NCBI GenBank assembly: GCA_015680905.1 | Contig: CM027377.1 | Span: 21,600,501 to 21,664,500 of the forward strand | From: Coptis chinensis | Lineage: Eukaryota; Streptophyta; Magnoliopsida; Ranunculales; Ranunculaceae | Direction of reading: 5' to 3' | Length of the DNA: 64,000 bases | Shown: positions 37,281 to 48,800 of the stretch, piece after piece | Numbering within the stretch: position 1 is the first letter of the stretch | Layout of the letters: the number at the start of each line of letters is the position of its first letter | Program-made: the position numbers and the translations under genes | The notes under the pieces: model-generated | Seen by the model: only the letters and a program-made list of their open reading frames with translations | Database searches by the model: none | Told to the model about the DNA's origin: nothing

Positions 37281-38274
37281 GCAGGATAAACTTCATCGTT
37301 GTCCCGTTGCTCCCACAGGTTGGGATTCGTCTTGAGGATCTGACGTTAAAAGACTCACATTCGTCTTGAGGATCTGACGTTAAAAGACTCAACTTGTTTA
37401 TACTCATGTCTTTTATTTTCACCTTTGCACTAAGTGTTGTGCACAAAGAGAGTCGTGATATGCAACATCGGATGGTCCCTCGTCCGCACAGGCAATGGAT
37501 TTCACCAGGCCAACCCCGATCGGTTTTCTATGTGACTGTATTTCGGGGCGGTTTGAGGCTATACCATATGTACTAAGGGTAATATTATTATTAGACCATT
37601 TCACATTGGTCAGAGATGGTACCGTCCTGAACCCTAGGCCCCCAAAACATAAAGGTTAAGCCATAATTTGGCTAGTTGGGTTCGCCCCAGAGCTGACATG
37701 ACAGTTGCCTCATATTACATAAATGATTTTCTTCTTGAAATCCGGTGTTGTTAACACGTTCATCTCCCCTTGTACATTTGTATATATAATTTGTAAATAA
37801 ATAAACCCCCCAAATAAAAAAAAATAAATAAAAAATAAAAAAAGGTTTGAATGTGATTATGTCATATTCCAGTAGATGGCATTTTTAATGCCGATCGTTT
37901 TGATATCTCATTTGTTCAATTTGGAGTTAAAACGAATCGAAATTCTAGGTTTGAAATTTCGGAACATTTCGGGACATAAGGGGAATTTCTGGAAATCATT
38001 TGGGCTTGGGCCAAAAATTGGACTTGATCCAAAATCACGGATCCGGTCACAAAACACAACCCGCGGGCCACACCACGCGTCAGCCCCTCACTTTTCTTGC
38101 CCCCCAAAATCCGGATCTTGGTCCCCCTCCCGCTCAACTCGCGCACGCGGCTTCCTTGGCCTGATTTTCACCAACGCATGCGGGCACAACTCCACCAATT
38201 CAAACCCCCTTGCTCCAGCACCATCTCCTCCAACACTCCTAGCAATTTCCACCCTCAGAAAATCATCTAGATCC

Positions 38275-39260
38275 CTCTATGACAGCACGAAGACGAATCA
38301 CAGTTGAGAGAAATTTCAAAAATCTATTCGATTTGGGCATGTTTCATCCCTTTTTCGATGAAGAAATATGTTGCACAAGGTGCCGGCTAATTACTCGGAA
38401 GATTTGGTTTTAAAGTTTTACAACAATGGTGGTTTCCGGGGTGATGAATTTTGGATTACTGCGGATGGGTTGGAACGTGAACTCACGTTGGAGTTAATAT
38501 CGAATACATAATAGATTTCGATAAACTCAGATAGTCCGACCCTGTTGTTATCAGAGTATCCGACTACGATGGACTTAATGTTTGACACGCTTCTCGAGGG
38601 AGAGTATAATAATGGCTCGAACTGCGTGTACCAGCACTCACTCAGACGAAACCAACTAGCCGTCACTCAATGGTTGGCTTACAACGTTATTGGAACTTCA
38701 AAGACGTCTGACATGAACAAGACATTCTTGCACCTGCTATGGATCCTCCAGGAGAAGAAGAATACTTTCTGTATGGTCCATTTCCTGGGCCATGTTCTTA
38801 CGACTGTGTCAAATAGGTCAGCTCCTCTTCCTGTACTTGTTACTCAGCTTATGCTTAACTTAGGATTCCAGTCTGCTACTCCTTTCATTCCAACAAGGTC
38901 TTTCGAGAATTTTGGAATTTTTGAGACTTGTGTTCTAGACCACTGGGACCCAGTAGCTAGAGATGATATTGAGCGTGATAACGTACCTCCTCCTCCTCCT
39001 TCACCACCCAACTGTTTTAATGAGGATATCATGCGCCGAATCAGCACTCCCATGGAAGCTTTAAGACACATGAATATCAGCATGCGCAGGATGTTTCTTC
39101 ATCAGGAAGAGATGCTTACTTCCCAAAATGACTTCTAGCAAGAAATGCGAAATCGCCAAGGCCGTTTCCAGAGAATGATGATGGCAAATCAGTAGTAATT
39201 CCAAGATCAACTGCTACAGTCTTTAGGCCACATTCCAGACCAGTCAGCTCAGCCAGGAGT
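38275..39260 (+). other. Env-position zone 1 of element B
   Basis: It starts with a basic segment (RRRITVERNF) followed by MFHPFFDEE, the same opening as in elements A and D. It continues with TQWLAYNVIGTSKTSDMNK, HLLWILQEKKNTFC and SAPLPVLVTQLMLNLGF, and a Pro-run PPPPPSPPN before a helical charged tail. Best described as the plant transposon protein found at the env position of Athila-type elements; its function is unknown. The zone is broken. Confidence 0.65.
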
Positions 39261-39601
39261 TTGTCGTAGCTAATGAAGTAGAAACCCTAGTTCATCTTCT
39301 GCTAACCCTGAGGATTCCCAGTAGCTGTTTATTTCCCTTGGCTTAGAAATGACTATGTCATTTATTTCCCTTATGCATTGCATTTTTATTTTTTTAGCGA
39401 TAAAAGTTATATATCATTTGATTTCTCATAATTTTGTATCTCCAGACGGTTTGAATGAGAAATTATTTATGTTATGCAATTATTGTACTTCTTAATATAT
39501 TAGTTTGTTCCTTGATGCATTGGGCCTACTCTTAAAGCCCAACGGTCAGAACCCAACAGACTGATCCAAACGGTCAGATGCCCAACGGCCAGAATTCTAA
39601 T

Positions 39602-39609
39602 TATAAATA
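39602..39609 (+). promoter_or_regulatory. TATA-like box before the small membrane ORF
   Basis: TATAAATA lies 85 bases before the ATG at 39694, followed by a CT-rich leader (CTCATCCACTTCTCTCACTC). This spacing is typical of plant RNA polymerase II promoters. It is only a sequence match; an internal promoter in the element is an inference. Confidence 0.45.
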
Positions 39610-39693
39610 CAACTCTCCTTTTCCACTTTCACTCATCCACTTCTCTCACTCTTCACAAATTCCTCTTCACAAATTCTCATTTTCTTGAACATA

Positions 39694-39813
39694 ATGAAGC
39701 CAATCGAGCGATGGGAAAAGGAGCAACGCGAATGGGCTATCACAGTATTCGTGATAACAGTGTTTATCATTGTTCTGCTGTCACTCATGCATAACATGAT
39801 CCAGAACATCTAG
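39694..39813 (+). CDS. 39-residue single-pass membrane ORF in element B
   Basis: A short open frame from ATG to TAG. Residues 1-14 are charged (MKPIERWEKEQREW). Residues 15-31 (AITVFVITVFIIVLLSL) form one clear membrane segment. A short polar tail follows. It lies between env-position zones 1 and 2, with a TATA-like box and CT-rich leader upstream. No counterpart was found in A, C or D, but those elements lack or have lost this region. It could encode a small membrane protein or be a chance ORF; the short length makes chance a real possibility. Confidence 0.4.
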   Translation: MKPIERWEKEQREWAITVFVITVFIIVLLSLMHNMIQNI

Positions 39814-40366
39814 ATTTATGTAACCGACATCTCTCTTTCCGTATGTCGTTTTGTAAATTAGTATGGTGTGTTAAATAATTCTCACACATTTGTACGGGTT
39901 ACGTATTAAATGGAGACGTTTCGTATTAAATATTTGTGTATATTACTTGTCTTTTCCTCTAAAAAAAACAAACAAACAAAACAAAAAAAAAATAATAATA
40001 ATAAAACAAACCATAACCCAAAGAAAACACCATCCAAAACTCACCAAAATAATTAAATCGATACTCATGGTGTTCAGAGAAGATCGTGCACGCTACAAGG
40101 TACGCATAACACTTGTCACACATGCAGCTTGATTATTCTATCCATATGCTATTACTGAGGTCTGATCATCATTTCTGAAATTACGTGTAAGTCTAACTAC
40201 CCTATGAAACTTTCCTCCGTATTTTCTAACATTGAAACATCTCATTAATTGTTTTTGGAAATCTGGCATGACAAGACTTACTGTGGATCCCCATTGTTGT
40301 TGTTCATAATCACATGGGTCATTAACTACACTTGGAATCCAGATTGGTACAGACTCATAGATTGGC

Positions 40367-40373
40367 TATAAAT
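40367..40373 (+). promoter_or_regulatory. TATA-like box before env-position zone 2
   Basis: TATAAAT lies 72 bases before the ATG at 40439, followed by a pyrimidine-rich leader. The layout repeats that found before the small membrane ORF about 760 bases upstream, which suggests internal promoters for the 3' genes. Confidence 0.45.
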
Positions 40374-40438
40374 CTCTTCTTTTCAGCCATTCTCATTTCA
40401 AACAATTTTCACTATCCTTCCCTCCGTAATAGTACCAA

Positions 40439-41524
40439 ATGGATCAACCAAGAAAAATAATGTCTAAGAAAGACTACCTAAAAGTTTTTGAAGATGGCCG
40501 GTTTTCTCCTTATTTTGACACCGAAATTGTATGCGTCGGGGGATGGACGCCTCTTCTATATCATTCAGCAGCTGGTTATTCCCGAGAATTGGTTTTGATG
40601 TTCTACCAATTTATAGGACCTGAGAATGGAAAATTCTACTTCAATGTTTATGGACGACGATTGGAATTGACTAGGGAAATTATCTCCGACATACTTCAGA
40701 TCCCAATGAATTCCCAGGAGTTCCTTTTTCCAGAGTCATCATTTGATTCCGTCAAAACTTTACTAAGAGCTACCATATCTCATGGCAAAGTGGGAAATAG
40801 ACATCACGTTGTTCTTCAACGCTCTTTGAAACAGAATTAACGAGTTGTGCTCCACTAGTTGGGACACAATGTGATAGGTACATCTCACCAATCATAAGTC
40901 ACAAAGTCTCAACTTCACCTACTTTGGGTTTTGCAGACTCAAAGGGATGATTTTTGTCTAATCTAACACCTCTGGAACGTGATCACAAGGAAAACAAGAA
41001 AGTCAGCACCTCTACCTCTACCTACTTTAGTCACGCAAATTATGATGTGTTGGGGTTATCCAGTAATTTCTCCATAAACACCACTTCAAAGAGCACATAT
41101 TAGTGTACTCCAAACAGACTACTCCATTGGTTTTTGGACTCCTGATACTCTGACAGATGAACATAATGACCCAAGCTCAAACCCTGACCATTTCTTTGAT
41201 GAAAATGCCATGATAAACATTTTTAATCCCATGGAAGGCATTCAATTTCTTCATCACGGCATGCAAGAACTATACGCTCGTCAGAATATCATTATTACAA
41301 CTCTTAAGGAATTCCAAGAACGTCAAGCAATGCATGATGTTGAACAGGAGGAAATCTTGGAAAATCATTCTCAGTCCTTGAAAAATCACGCTCTCTTAAT
41401 GGAGAATCAAACTACACTCTCTGCCAGCCAAGGGGACATTCATATGCAGCTCAGACAACAAATTGAAGAACTAAACACTGTGGTGCCGCGATATCGTCTC
41501 CAAGAGCATCATAATAATCCATGA
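40439..41524 (+). other. Env-position zone 2 of element B
   Basis: The opening PRKIMSKKDYLKVFEDGRFS, then FDTEIVCVGGWTPLLY, LVLMFYQF and VYGRRLELTREIISDILQIP, match the D zone closely in spacing. Further on HNVIGTS, HLLWVLQ and SAPLP align with zone 1, so zones 1 and 2 are paralogous. The end (41210-41524) is a Gln/Glu-rich coiled coil (QERQAMHDVEQEEILENHSQ). The zone is broken. Confidence 0.65.
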
Positions 41525-41787
41525 TTTTCTTATTGAATAAAAATGGAATAATAATACTAAGTGAATAAATAAATAATCGTATATATTATTACTTTTTTAA
41601 TATTATTAATTTTGTTCTTATCTTTGTGTCATCTTTTGTAAGAAATGCTTGCTAGAATCATTTACATTGTGACTAACTAATTTTAACATGTGATTTTCAA
41701 TGTCATTACAGGAGGGTTTATTTTCTTACATACTCATTTATCCATCCAGTTGCCTTTCTCATTGCCCATTTCTTTACTTCATCCACC

Positions 41788-42792
41788 ATGGCATCTTCAT
41801 CAAACATTGCATCTTCATCAAACATGACACCTCCAAAACTCATTCCTGAGCAATCCTTTCAGTCTATGATGGATTCTAATACTTATGGTCATCTCTTCCG
41901 TGACTACATCAATAACATTGGGTGGTCTTCCCTAGTTCTTCAACCTGACCAAACTTATTTTGCGAATTTGGCCGCATACTTTTATGCTAATATGGAGGAC
42001 ACACCAGCATTCAATCATGCACATGGCTTCTACTTAGACGGGTTCACAATCCTAGTTAGTGACACACATCATATTTTTTCTGAACAACAGCTTGCCCTAA
42101 CTTTGGATCTTCCATATCACGAACCGGCCGCATCATGGCATTACATCTACCATAATTCTTACCGTTCCTTTCAGTGGCAAGTGTTTCGCGAAAATAACGG
42201 TGATGGTCTTGAGATTAAACGAGAAGGAGCTGGACATGTGCCATGGCGTGACATCACCATTCCCTTAGCAAGTATGACCATGAACATGGGGATTGCGATG
42301 TTGTTTGTACTCCTGAACATCATGGGAGATTAGCATTTTTCTACTGCCAATGAGGCTGCCTGCATAGTATTCACTGCACTGGCTCAAGGTCATACATTAT
42401 TTAACATATTAGGGTCAGAAATTTCCAACCTCAAACGAGCTCGCGACTTTTTTCGGGATCGATATATTTTTTACTCAGAATCGCTTGCGCGAATCATGAA
42501 GACACATTTCCCACAATTTGTAGATACTTTTCATGATTGGGTCAAGGTAGATTCTATGTGCCCAGCAAACAGAATCATTCGTTCATTAAGGTTTAGGCAA
42601 TGGAAGCGTCCCGCTCAGTATTTGAGGCATGTTCGTTGTTACCCGAAGGATGAAAATATGAAGAAACATTTGAGGAAATCTAGAGACAAAGAATGGGCAG
42701 AAATTTGGCAGACTATTATCTTTTGTCGCGATGCTAAGGAAATGCATTTCCTTATTAAGGACGCCAGACCTACACATCCCGCTGGATGGTAA
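41788..42792 (+). other. Env-position zone 3 of element B
   Basis: A Ser/Asn-rich start with a short internal repeat (ASSSN twice) leads to LIPEQSFQSMMDSNTYG, then NNIGWSSLVL, LAAYFYANM, LDGFTILVSD and LALTLDLPYH. These align by spacing with the conserved positions of the other env-position proteins. The second half is basic (RIIRSLRFRQWKRPAQYLRH) and ends at KDARPTHPAGW. It is the most divergent of the three zones. Function unknown. Confidence 0.6.
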
Positions 42793-43716
42793 ATTTAAGC
42801 TTGTCATTGTACATATATCTAGCTAAAAATTATGTTTAGGTGTCTTTATTGTCTTTCATTATTCCGTGTGCTATGTTTAGGTGTGCTATTGAACATTTAT
42901 TGTTTCTTTCCGAATAATATATTATGTTCTCCAACCTTTCTGTTCCAAAGAATCTAGCCCTAATTTTTGCTCCACGGTTTCAAGTAATTTCTCTCTTTAT
43001 TTATTGATACTTGAGGACTAAGCATCATTCTCATTGGGGTATTTTTAAACCCACAGAGCAAAAATTAGGCATATTGTAACCTGTATATAGTTTTTATTTT
43101 CTTGTTAATAATTATACTTAGTGACAAAGTCTTGTTTCCTTTTCAATGATTAAAATTGTCTAGAAATCTCACATTAGTATCCGAATTAGGATTTGTTTTA
43201 AGAAACTTAAGATAATATGTATGCAATAGTTTATACATCTTTTCATGAACATTCATGCATTGAGTCTCATTGATTGTCATAGCAGTAAGTTTCTAGAACC
43301 AACGGTTAGTTACTTAAACTATAAATCCTGTGAGAATCTAACCAAAAGCCTTGACATGAGTGATTTGTGTGTGATGACACAGAGGAGTAGTTTTTCCGAT
43401 TAGAGAAAATCACGCGTCTACTTACTTGATCACCACCCGAACCCTAGGCGAGAATTTAAGCCTTCTTTGGATCGACATAGCTAAAAATTCTTACCTGTTA
43501 CAAATTTTACCACTAGTCACTCCACTAAACCTTTCATCAAACCTTTCACTTTCACCAAAAATTCCTTACCCATCTATTAAACCAAATAAAAGAACCTACC
43601 TAAGTGAGGAGTATGAGAAATAGGATGAAATGTGGAAAAATAAAGATAAAGACTTGTCCCAAATAAAAGTCAGTTACTTGCTTAAGGAAAGAAAAATAGA
43701 ATCATGTTCTTAAGCA

Positions 43717-43764
<48 letters not shown>

Positions 43765-44551
43765 TCCAGAGGCTTAAGAACAAGGTTGGAAAACTCAGTT
43801 AGAAGAAGGAAAGAAAACAAGGAATTCTCTAGTATAAATATCTTAAAGACCCTATTCTCTCATACTCATAAATTTTGGTTATCCATTTCCATTTTCTTGT
43901 CCACTATCACCTAAGCCCCACAATACCTAATAAAGACCTCTAGCTCAATTAGGAGTAGGGTGGTGTGATAATAAGTAGTAGACATGATTGATCGACATCA
44001 GCTCATCTGACTGTCATTGAGATGTGAGGAAATGTGTGCCCACTGCACAATGGAGTTAACAAAACCTGAGTGGTAAAATTTTGAGTGGAATTGTGTTTCG
44101 ACACATACCTGTGAGAACCCATTTAGGTACGCTCTCCAAAGGATCTAGAAACGACCCTGCTAGTACATTTCAATGCAAGTTCACTGTATGCATTATCATA
44201 TGTAGATGTTTTAATTATTGGATGCATATTAACTTGAGATTCAAAGAAATCAATCCTCGTTCCCTGCTAAGGAGATGTCTTGATATCTGAGATTAATTTA
44301 GGAAACTAGTTTTTATCACTGAGTCGTTGTAGTATAAATGAAGTTTGTGAGTATCTTCTCTAAAAAAGTCTTACGAGGCTATAACTCGTCCACTAGAGAA
44401 TTCCTAGTGGTTTAAGGCCTTATTGCATATGGTCAATGCAACCGCACTCTGCGAAACGAGAATTAGTTAGGACTACACATTTTTGGCCACTTATCTGTTT
44501 TAATGTCTCTTCTTTGCTTGAGGACAAGCAAAGTGCTGTTTGGGGGTAGTG
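42793..44551 (+). other. Element B 3' noncoding region with PPT
   Basis: It shares landmarks with the C and D noncoding regions (GTGAGAATCTA, TTTGGATCGACATAGC, CACTAGTCACTCCACTAAAC). There is an A run at about 43721-43759. The polypurine-tract-like TTTGGGGGTAGTG at 44539-44551 directly precedes the 3' LTR, after CTTGAGGACAAGCAAAGTGC. No gene is seen. Confidence 0.8.
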
Positions 44552-46052
44552 TGATAAGCACCCAAAAGTGTATTATGAAACCCCATTGAGACATATAAAT
44601 TTGGTTAATTATGTGTTTAATAATCATGAAATAAATATGTTTTCATAATTTTGCAGGTATTCACAATAAACATGGAAATATTGGTTAAACCTACGATAAA
44701 GCACGGGGAACGACGTATATATAAATTCTTCCAAATCCGCACAGAAGCATCAAACTTCCGAAGCTCCAACCTCTTGAACCAGGACTCCGAATGCGACAAG
44801 TGAGCTGCTCAGACAATCAGGGCGATGAACTCTACGTATAGGCGGGAAGTTGTAAAATTGCCCAAAGACCGGACTGCCACTGGACTGCACATGGACCCAC
44901 TATACGGGCACGCAAGATTAGATAAGTCATCAATCATGGAGCATGTCAAGACAAAAATGACAAATTATTGGTGCAAAGTTGACACCTTGCATGTAATTAA
45001 TTAGATTAGGTGTTAATAGTGAACAAAAAAGGCAAGGTGTCACTTTGTTTTAATGTGGTGGATAAAAATGAAGTAAATGTGGTTTGATGTTTCACGTGGG
45101 AGAAAATGAGATTTCTCTCAAATGGAGAAGAAAACAAAACAAGGGGGGACACTCCATTTACTCCCTTGACTTCTTTTCCTTACCTTGTATTATTTTAGTT
45201 CATTAGTCTTAGATTTTTATTTAGTTTTTATTTTGGTAAGAAATAGCTTGTAATAGTTTTAATGGAGGAAACCTTGTGTTCCTCTTGAAAAATTCTCACT
45301 TCTTCATGTAAGTGAGTATATAAATAAATAGTTTTCTTCTTTTTCTTGTCTCTCTCTCTCTCTCTCTCTTTTTACATTCCACACTTGTTTTAGTGTTCTC
45401 CCAAGGATCATGAGCTAACTTTCCTTTTTTGGGGAGTTAATAAAACTCATGTGAGGGAAAATCTTTGTTGTTTGGTTTAGTAAGTTGTTTAGGAACAACA
45501 ACTAGACCTACATCCTATCCCAAAATGATAGTTGATGTAGTGTCTAGTTAGGGATCAAAGTGATGAGCTTAGAGATAAGTCATTGCTTTGGTTCCTCATG
45601 CTAGCATGTATGAGCTTAGAGATGAGTCATATATGTTAGGGATTAAGTTTTTTTTTATTAGGACTTGTCTATGAGTTCTAGGAAGATAATAATGAACTTA
45701 TTAAAATCAAATAACAAAGGTTATCTTCACATGAAGAGGATTAACTCTCCACCTTTGTTTTTAGTAAAATTTTATTGTGTCTTAGTTGCATGATTTTTGT
45801 AACTTAATGTTTTTAATTTTTGTGTAGTAAAGAAACCAAGTATTTAGTATTAATATAATCATATTTAAACTTACTCACTCGTTCCCTAAAGAGTACAACA
45901 ACCAAGTTGTAGTTTGTCCTAAGCTTTAGGTTGGTTCGAATCCTTACTCCAACTATATGAACACGAAGATCGTGAGTAAGGAAAAACTTTGAATTCGCAC
46001 TTTCGCCAAAGAAGAGAAGCAATTCTCTAACATAGCAAAAAGGTAAATATCA
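44552..46052 (+). repeat. 3' LTR of element B
   Basis: It starts TGATAAGCACCCAAAAG and ends GGTAAATATCA, followed by the target duplication CAATA. It aligns with the 5' LTR over its whole length. Confidence 0.95.
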
Positions 46053-46057
46053 CAATA

Positions 46058-47365
46058 CCACCTTTCTAGAGTATAGGCCAAACAAAAATTTTCAAACTTA
46101 AAAAGAGTTTTCCAATTTTGTTTGGGGGTGGCGTATTTTGGTCTTTCATTTCAAAATATTTTGCCACCCTTTGTCTTTCATGTTTACTCCAGTAGAGTTG
46201 ATGTTAGTTAGTACGTAACAGTTTAATTGTGCTTCATGTTATCATATCATCTTTACAATATTTTTGTTATAGGTACTGCTAATTTTTGCCACGTTTCTAT
46301 GGTAAATTGTTTCCTTATCTCTTTACAGTTTGAGGACAAAGTGTTCGATTGTTTGGGGGTGGGATGGAAACATTTGCAAAAATTAGGCACATTTAGGATG
46401 TAAATTACGCACTTTTCTTTATAAAATGTTAAAAATCATAAAAATTAGTTAGTTACATAATTTAATTGTGCTATTGAATTATTTCATTAACCCACTTCTC
46501 CCAAATTGTTTGGGGGTGATATATTTAATTTTAGCATATTGTACGTTCACGTATTAAAATTGCATGTATAAATATCAAAATCTTGATTTAATTGGGATGC
46601 ATAATGTAATTAGGTACCTTAATTACGTGAAATTCACTATTTCACAAAATTTTGGAAGCTAATCCGATAGGAGCCATGATATGCGCATGCTTGATTTGTG
46701 AACATATAATATTATTTTATTTACGTTAGAGTCTGCTTATGTCCCAAGTGTTATTTATTATTTCATGTTATCCCCATAACGGGTGGAACTCATATAGGAG
46801 TTGCGTATGTTTTTATTTCTTTATATTAGTATAGATTAACCTTCTTTTTTAGGTGCTCCCATTTACAAGCACGTTTCTATGGTACTCTCTATCCTTTATT
46901 TTCATTCCATACTTTGGGGACAACGCATGATTCTGTTTAGAAACACGTTGTTCCCTTCTCCATGATGATATTAGTCTAGAAATCTCACGTAGTACTTGAA
47001 TTAGGATTTAATTTTTGAAACTTAGATTAATACGTAGGTAATAGTCATTGCATCTTTTCATGAACATCTTGCATGAGCATCTTTGATTGTACTTGGCAGT
47101 ATTTTTTTGAAACCTAGGTTAGAGTACTTAATACATATCCTGTGAGCATCTAGCCTAAAAGCCTCATAAGAGTGAAATATCTAAGTGATGAGACAAGGGA
47201 GAAGTAAATTCCAAGTAGAGAAATCACACATCCACTTGCTTGATCACCATACCATATCCTAAGCGAAAATTTAGGCCCTCTTCAGATCGATATAGCCAGA
47301 AATTCTCACCTATATGAAATTTATTATCCGCTAGTCGCCCCACTGAGCCTTTCATTAGCCTTTTC
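46058..47365 (+). other. Element C 3' noncoding region, part 1
   Basis: Continuation of element C after insertion of B. It contains three PPT-like TTTGGGGGTG motifs (46121, 46352, 46509) and no coding sequence. It resumes at 50787 after the CACTA-like insertion; a fourth PPT-like motif at 51789 precedes the LTR. Confidence 0.75.
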
Positions 47366-48439
47366 CACTATACCATAATGGATATTTGTAACACGCACCT
47401 TTTTTGCTTTGTAACAGTTTTTAGCCATTGGTAAATTGTCAACATTTTGTAAACGTTGGGAATGCGGTAAAGTGTAACTTAAATTCGGATGAATTTTAAG
47501 AATTAATTTCTACCACTTGAAAACCGTGTGATAAGTGTTAGAAATCCAAAAAACCAAAACAACTTCAAAATTTCGAAAATAGGGAAACAAAAAAGAAATC
47601 ACGAAATAGAAAACCTATCTTTCTCTCTCACAGCCGCTGCTACTCTCTTCCCATTAGGGTTTTCTTATCTTTTCTCTTACTACTTTCTTTGTCTTCAATA
47701 ACAAACAAATACACTTTGAATTTCGAGAGGTGAGCTGCAATCTAGTCTATGTACTAAGGATTTTAAAGGAAACTTCGCATCATCTATGACACAATTGGAT
47801 TTTGCATAAACTGATTCGGTTGAGATCGATCCTATGTGCCGCCACCACCAAACATCGATTCTGGCTGACCAAGCCCACCAAAACCACCAATATACCAGCA
47901 GCCCTGGCATCTGTACCTTACCGAGCAGTGGTATTTTGTCTGTTCACCTTTTAATTCAACAACCTTTTTATATATAAGCTACTGGGATTAAGTGGTATGT
48001 TTGGATAGTATGATAGATCGAGTGAAATTTGAGTTTGGTATCTTCGTCAAGTTAGTTGAAAGGTTAGAATAATTCTCTCTCAATTAGTTAATTTAGGTTA
48101 GATTGAATTAATGTTAAATTTCTTTAGATTGTGATATATTTCAAAGGATTGAATTGGGTAATTGATTTTGACAATGGGAATTAAGATATAGTGGTTTGGC
48201 GTAATCACAATTGTGGAGTTTACCTTGCTGACTTGGTAAGAAGCTTAACTATTCTAATTTGTTAAGGAAGAAAAAGAACTTGTGCTGAATTTTAGATTGT
48301 TATAGTGCATTAAATACTTATCGCACATAAAGTTCTTTATCACTTGATTTGAAACAAGTACCAAGAGTGTGGTACTGGAGAGCTAATTTAGCTCGTGTAA
48401 TATAAATTGTGGGTGTTGTTCTATGTTGTTCAGGCTAAG

Positions 48440-48800
48440 TAGACACCATTACACTTGTGTACCATCTGAAATACTTGATGAAAGGTGTCGAAGAGAACCA
48501 TATAGGTGAATTGTTTGGTTCTCATATAGGCATGTTGTACTGATTGGTGATTGGTTGGAAGAGGATTAGTATCTGGCATAAGTGAACCAGTATTAGTTTC
48601 TGAACCAGTTTTTGAAGGGCTAGACCCATCCCTACCCATAGAGCCACCTTGATTGGTTCCCCAAAAGAGCAGCTACCAAACGAGTTTGCACCCCATGTTA
48701 TTCCTTGTTTCTCCAGAGAGCATTGTTGCATTTAGGAATTGCTCTTGAATAGTTTCATACTTGCGCCTGAGCATGTTAAATCCTTCAGGTGAAGACTCGA
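48440..48800 (-). pseudogene. Ubiquilin (DSK2-type) gene fragment inside CACTA-like element 2
   Basis: The minus strand reads [37 protein letters not shown] and, in a shifted frame, NQGGSMGRDGSS, SETNTGS and NTNPLPTN. This matches the central STI1-to-linker part of plant ubiquilins ([15 protein letters not shown]…, N-rich GRDGS…SETTTGSPAPNTNPLPNPW). Ubiquilins shuttle ubiquitinated proteins to the proteasome. The piece is about 100 residues out of some 550, has at least one frameshift near 48670-48690, and lacks the UBL and UBA domains. It is a transduplicated fragment carried by the element and not a gene. Confidence 0.72.

Larger units (their letters stand above)
28781..46052 (+). mobile_element. 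Athila-type Ty3/gypsy element B, nearly complete, with extra 3' genes
   Basis: A 17.3-kb element with two LTRs (28781-30301, 44552-46052) and the 5-bp target duplication CAATA (28776-28780, 46053-46057). Order: LTR, PBS, leader, gag, protease, RT, RNase H, integrase, small accessory zone, env-position zone 1, small membrane ORF, env-position zones 2 and 3, long noncoding region, PPT, LTR. LTRs agree at roughly 97% by eye, implying an age of about one to two million years at common plant rates. It is structurally whole but its coding zones carry on the order of ten breaks. It inserted into element C and is among the youngest inserts. Confidence 0.92.

Noticed and set aside
37394-37576. 60-codon frame after the accessory zone of element B
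   Set aside because: No counterpart in element D and no recognisable features; treated as noncoding.
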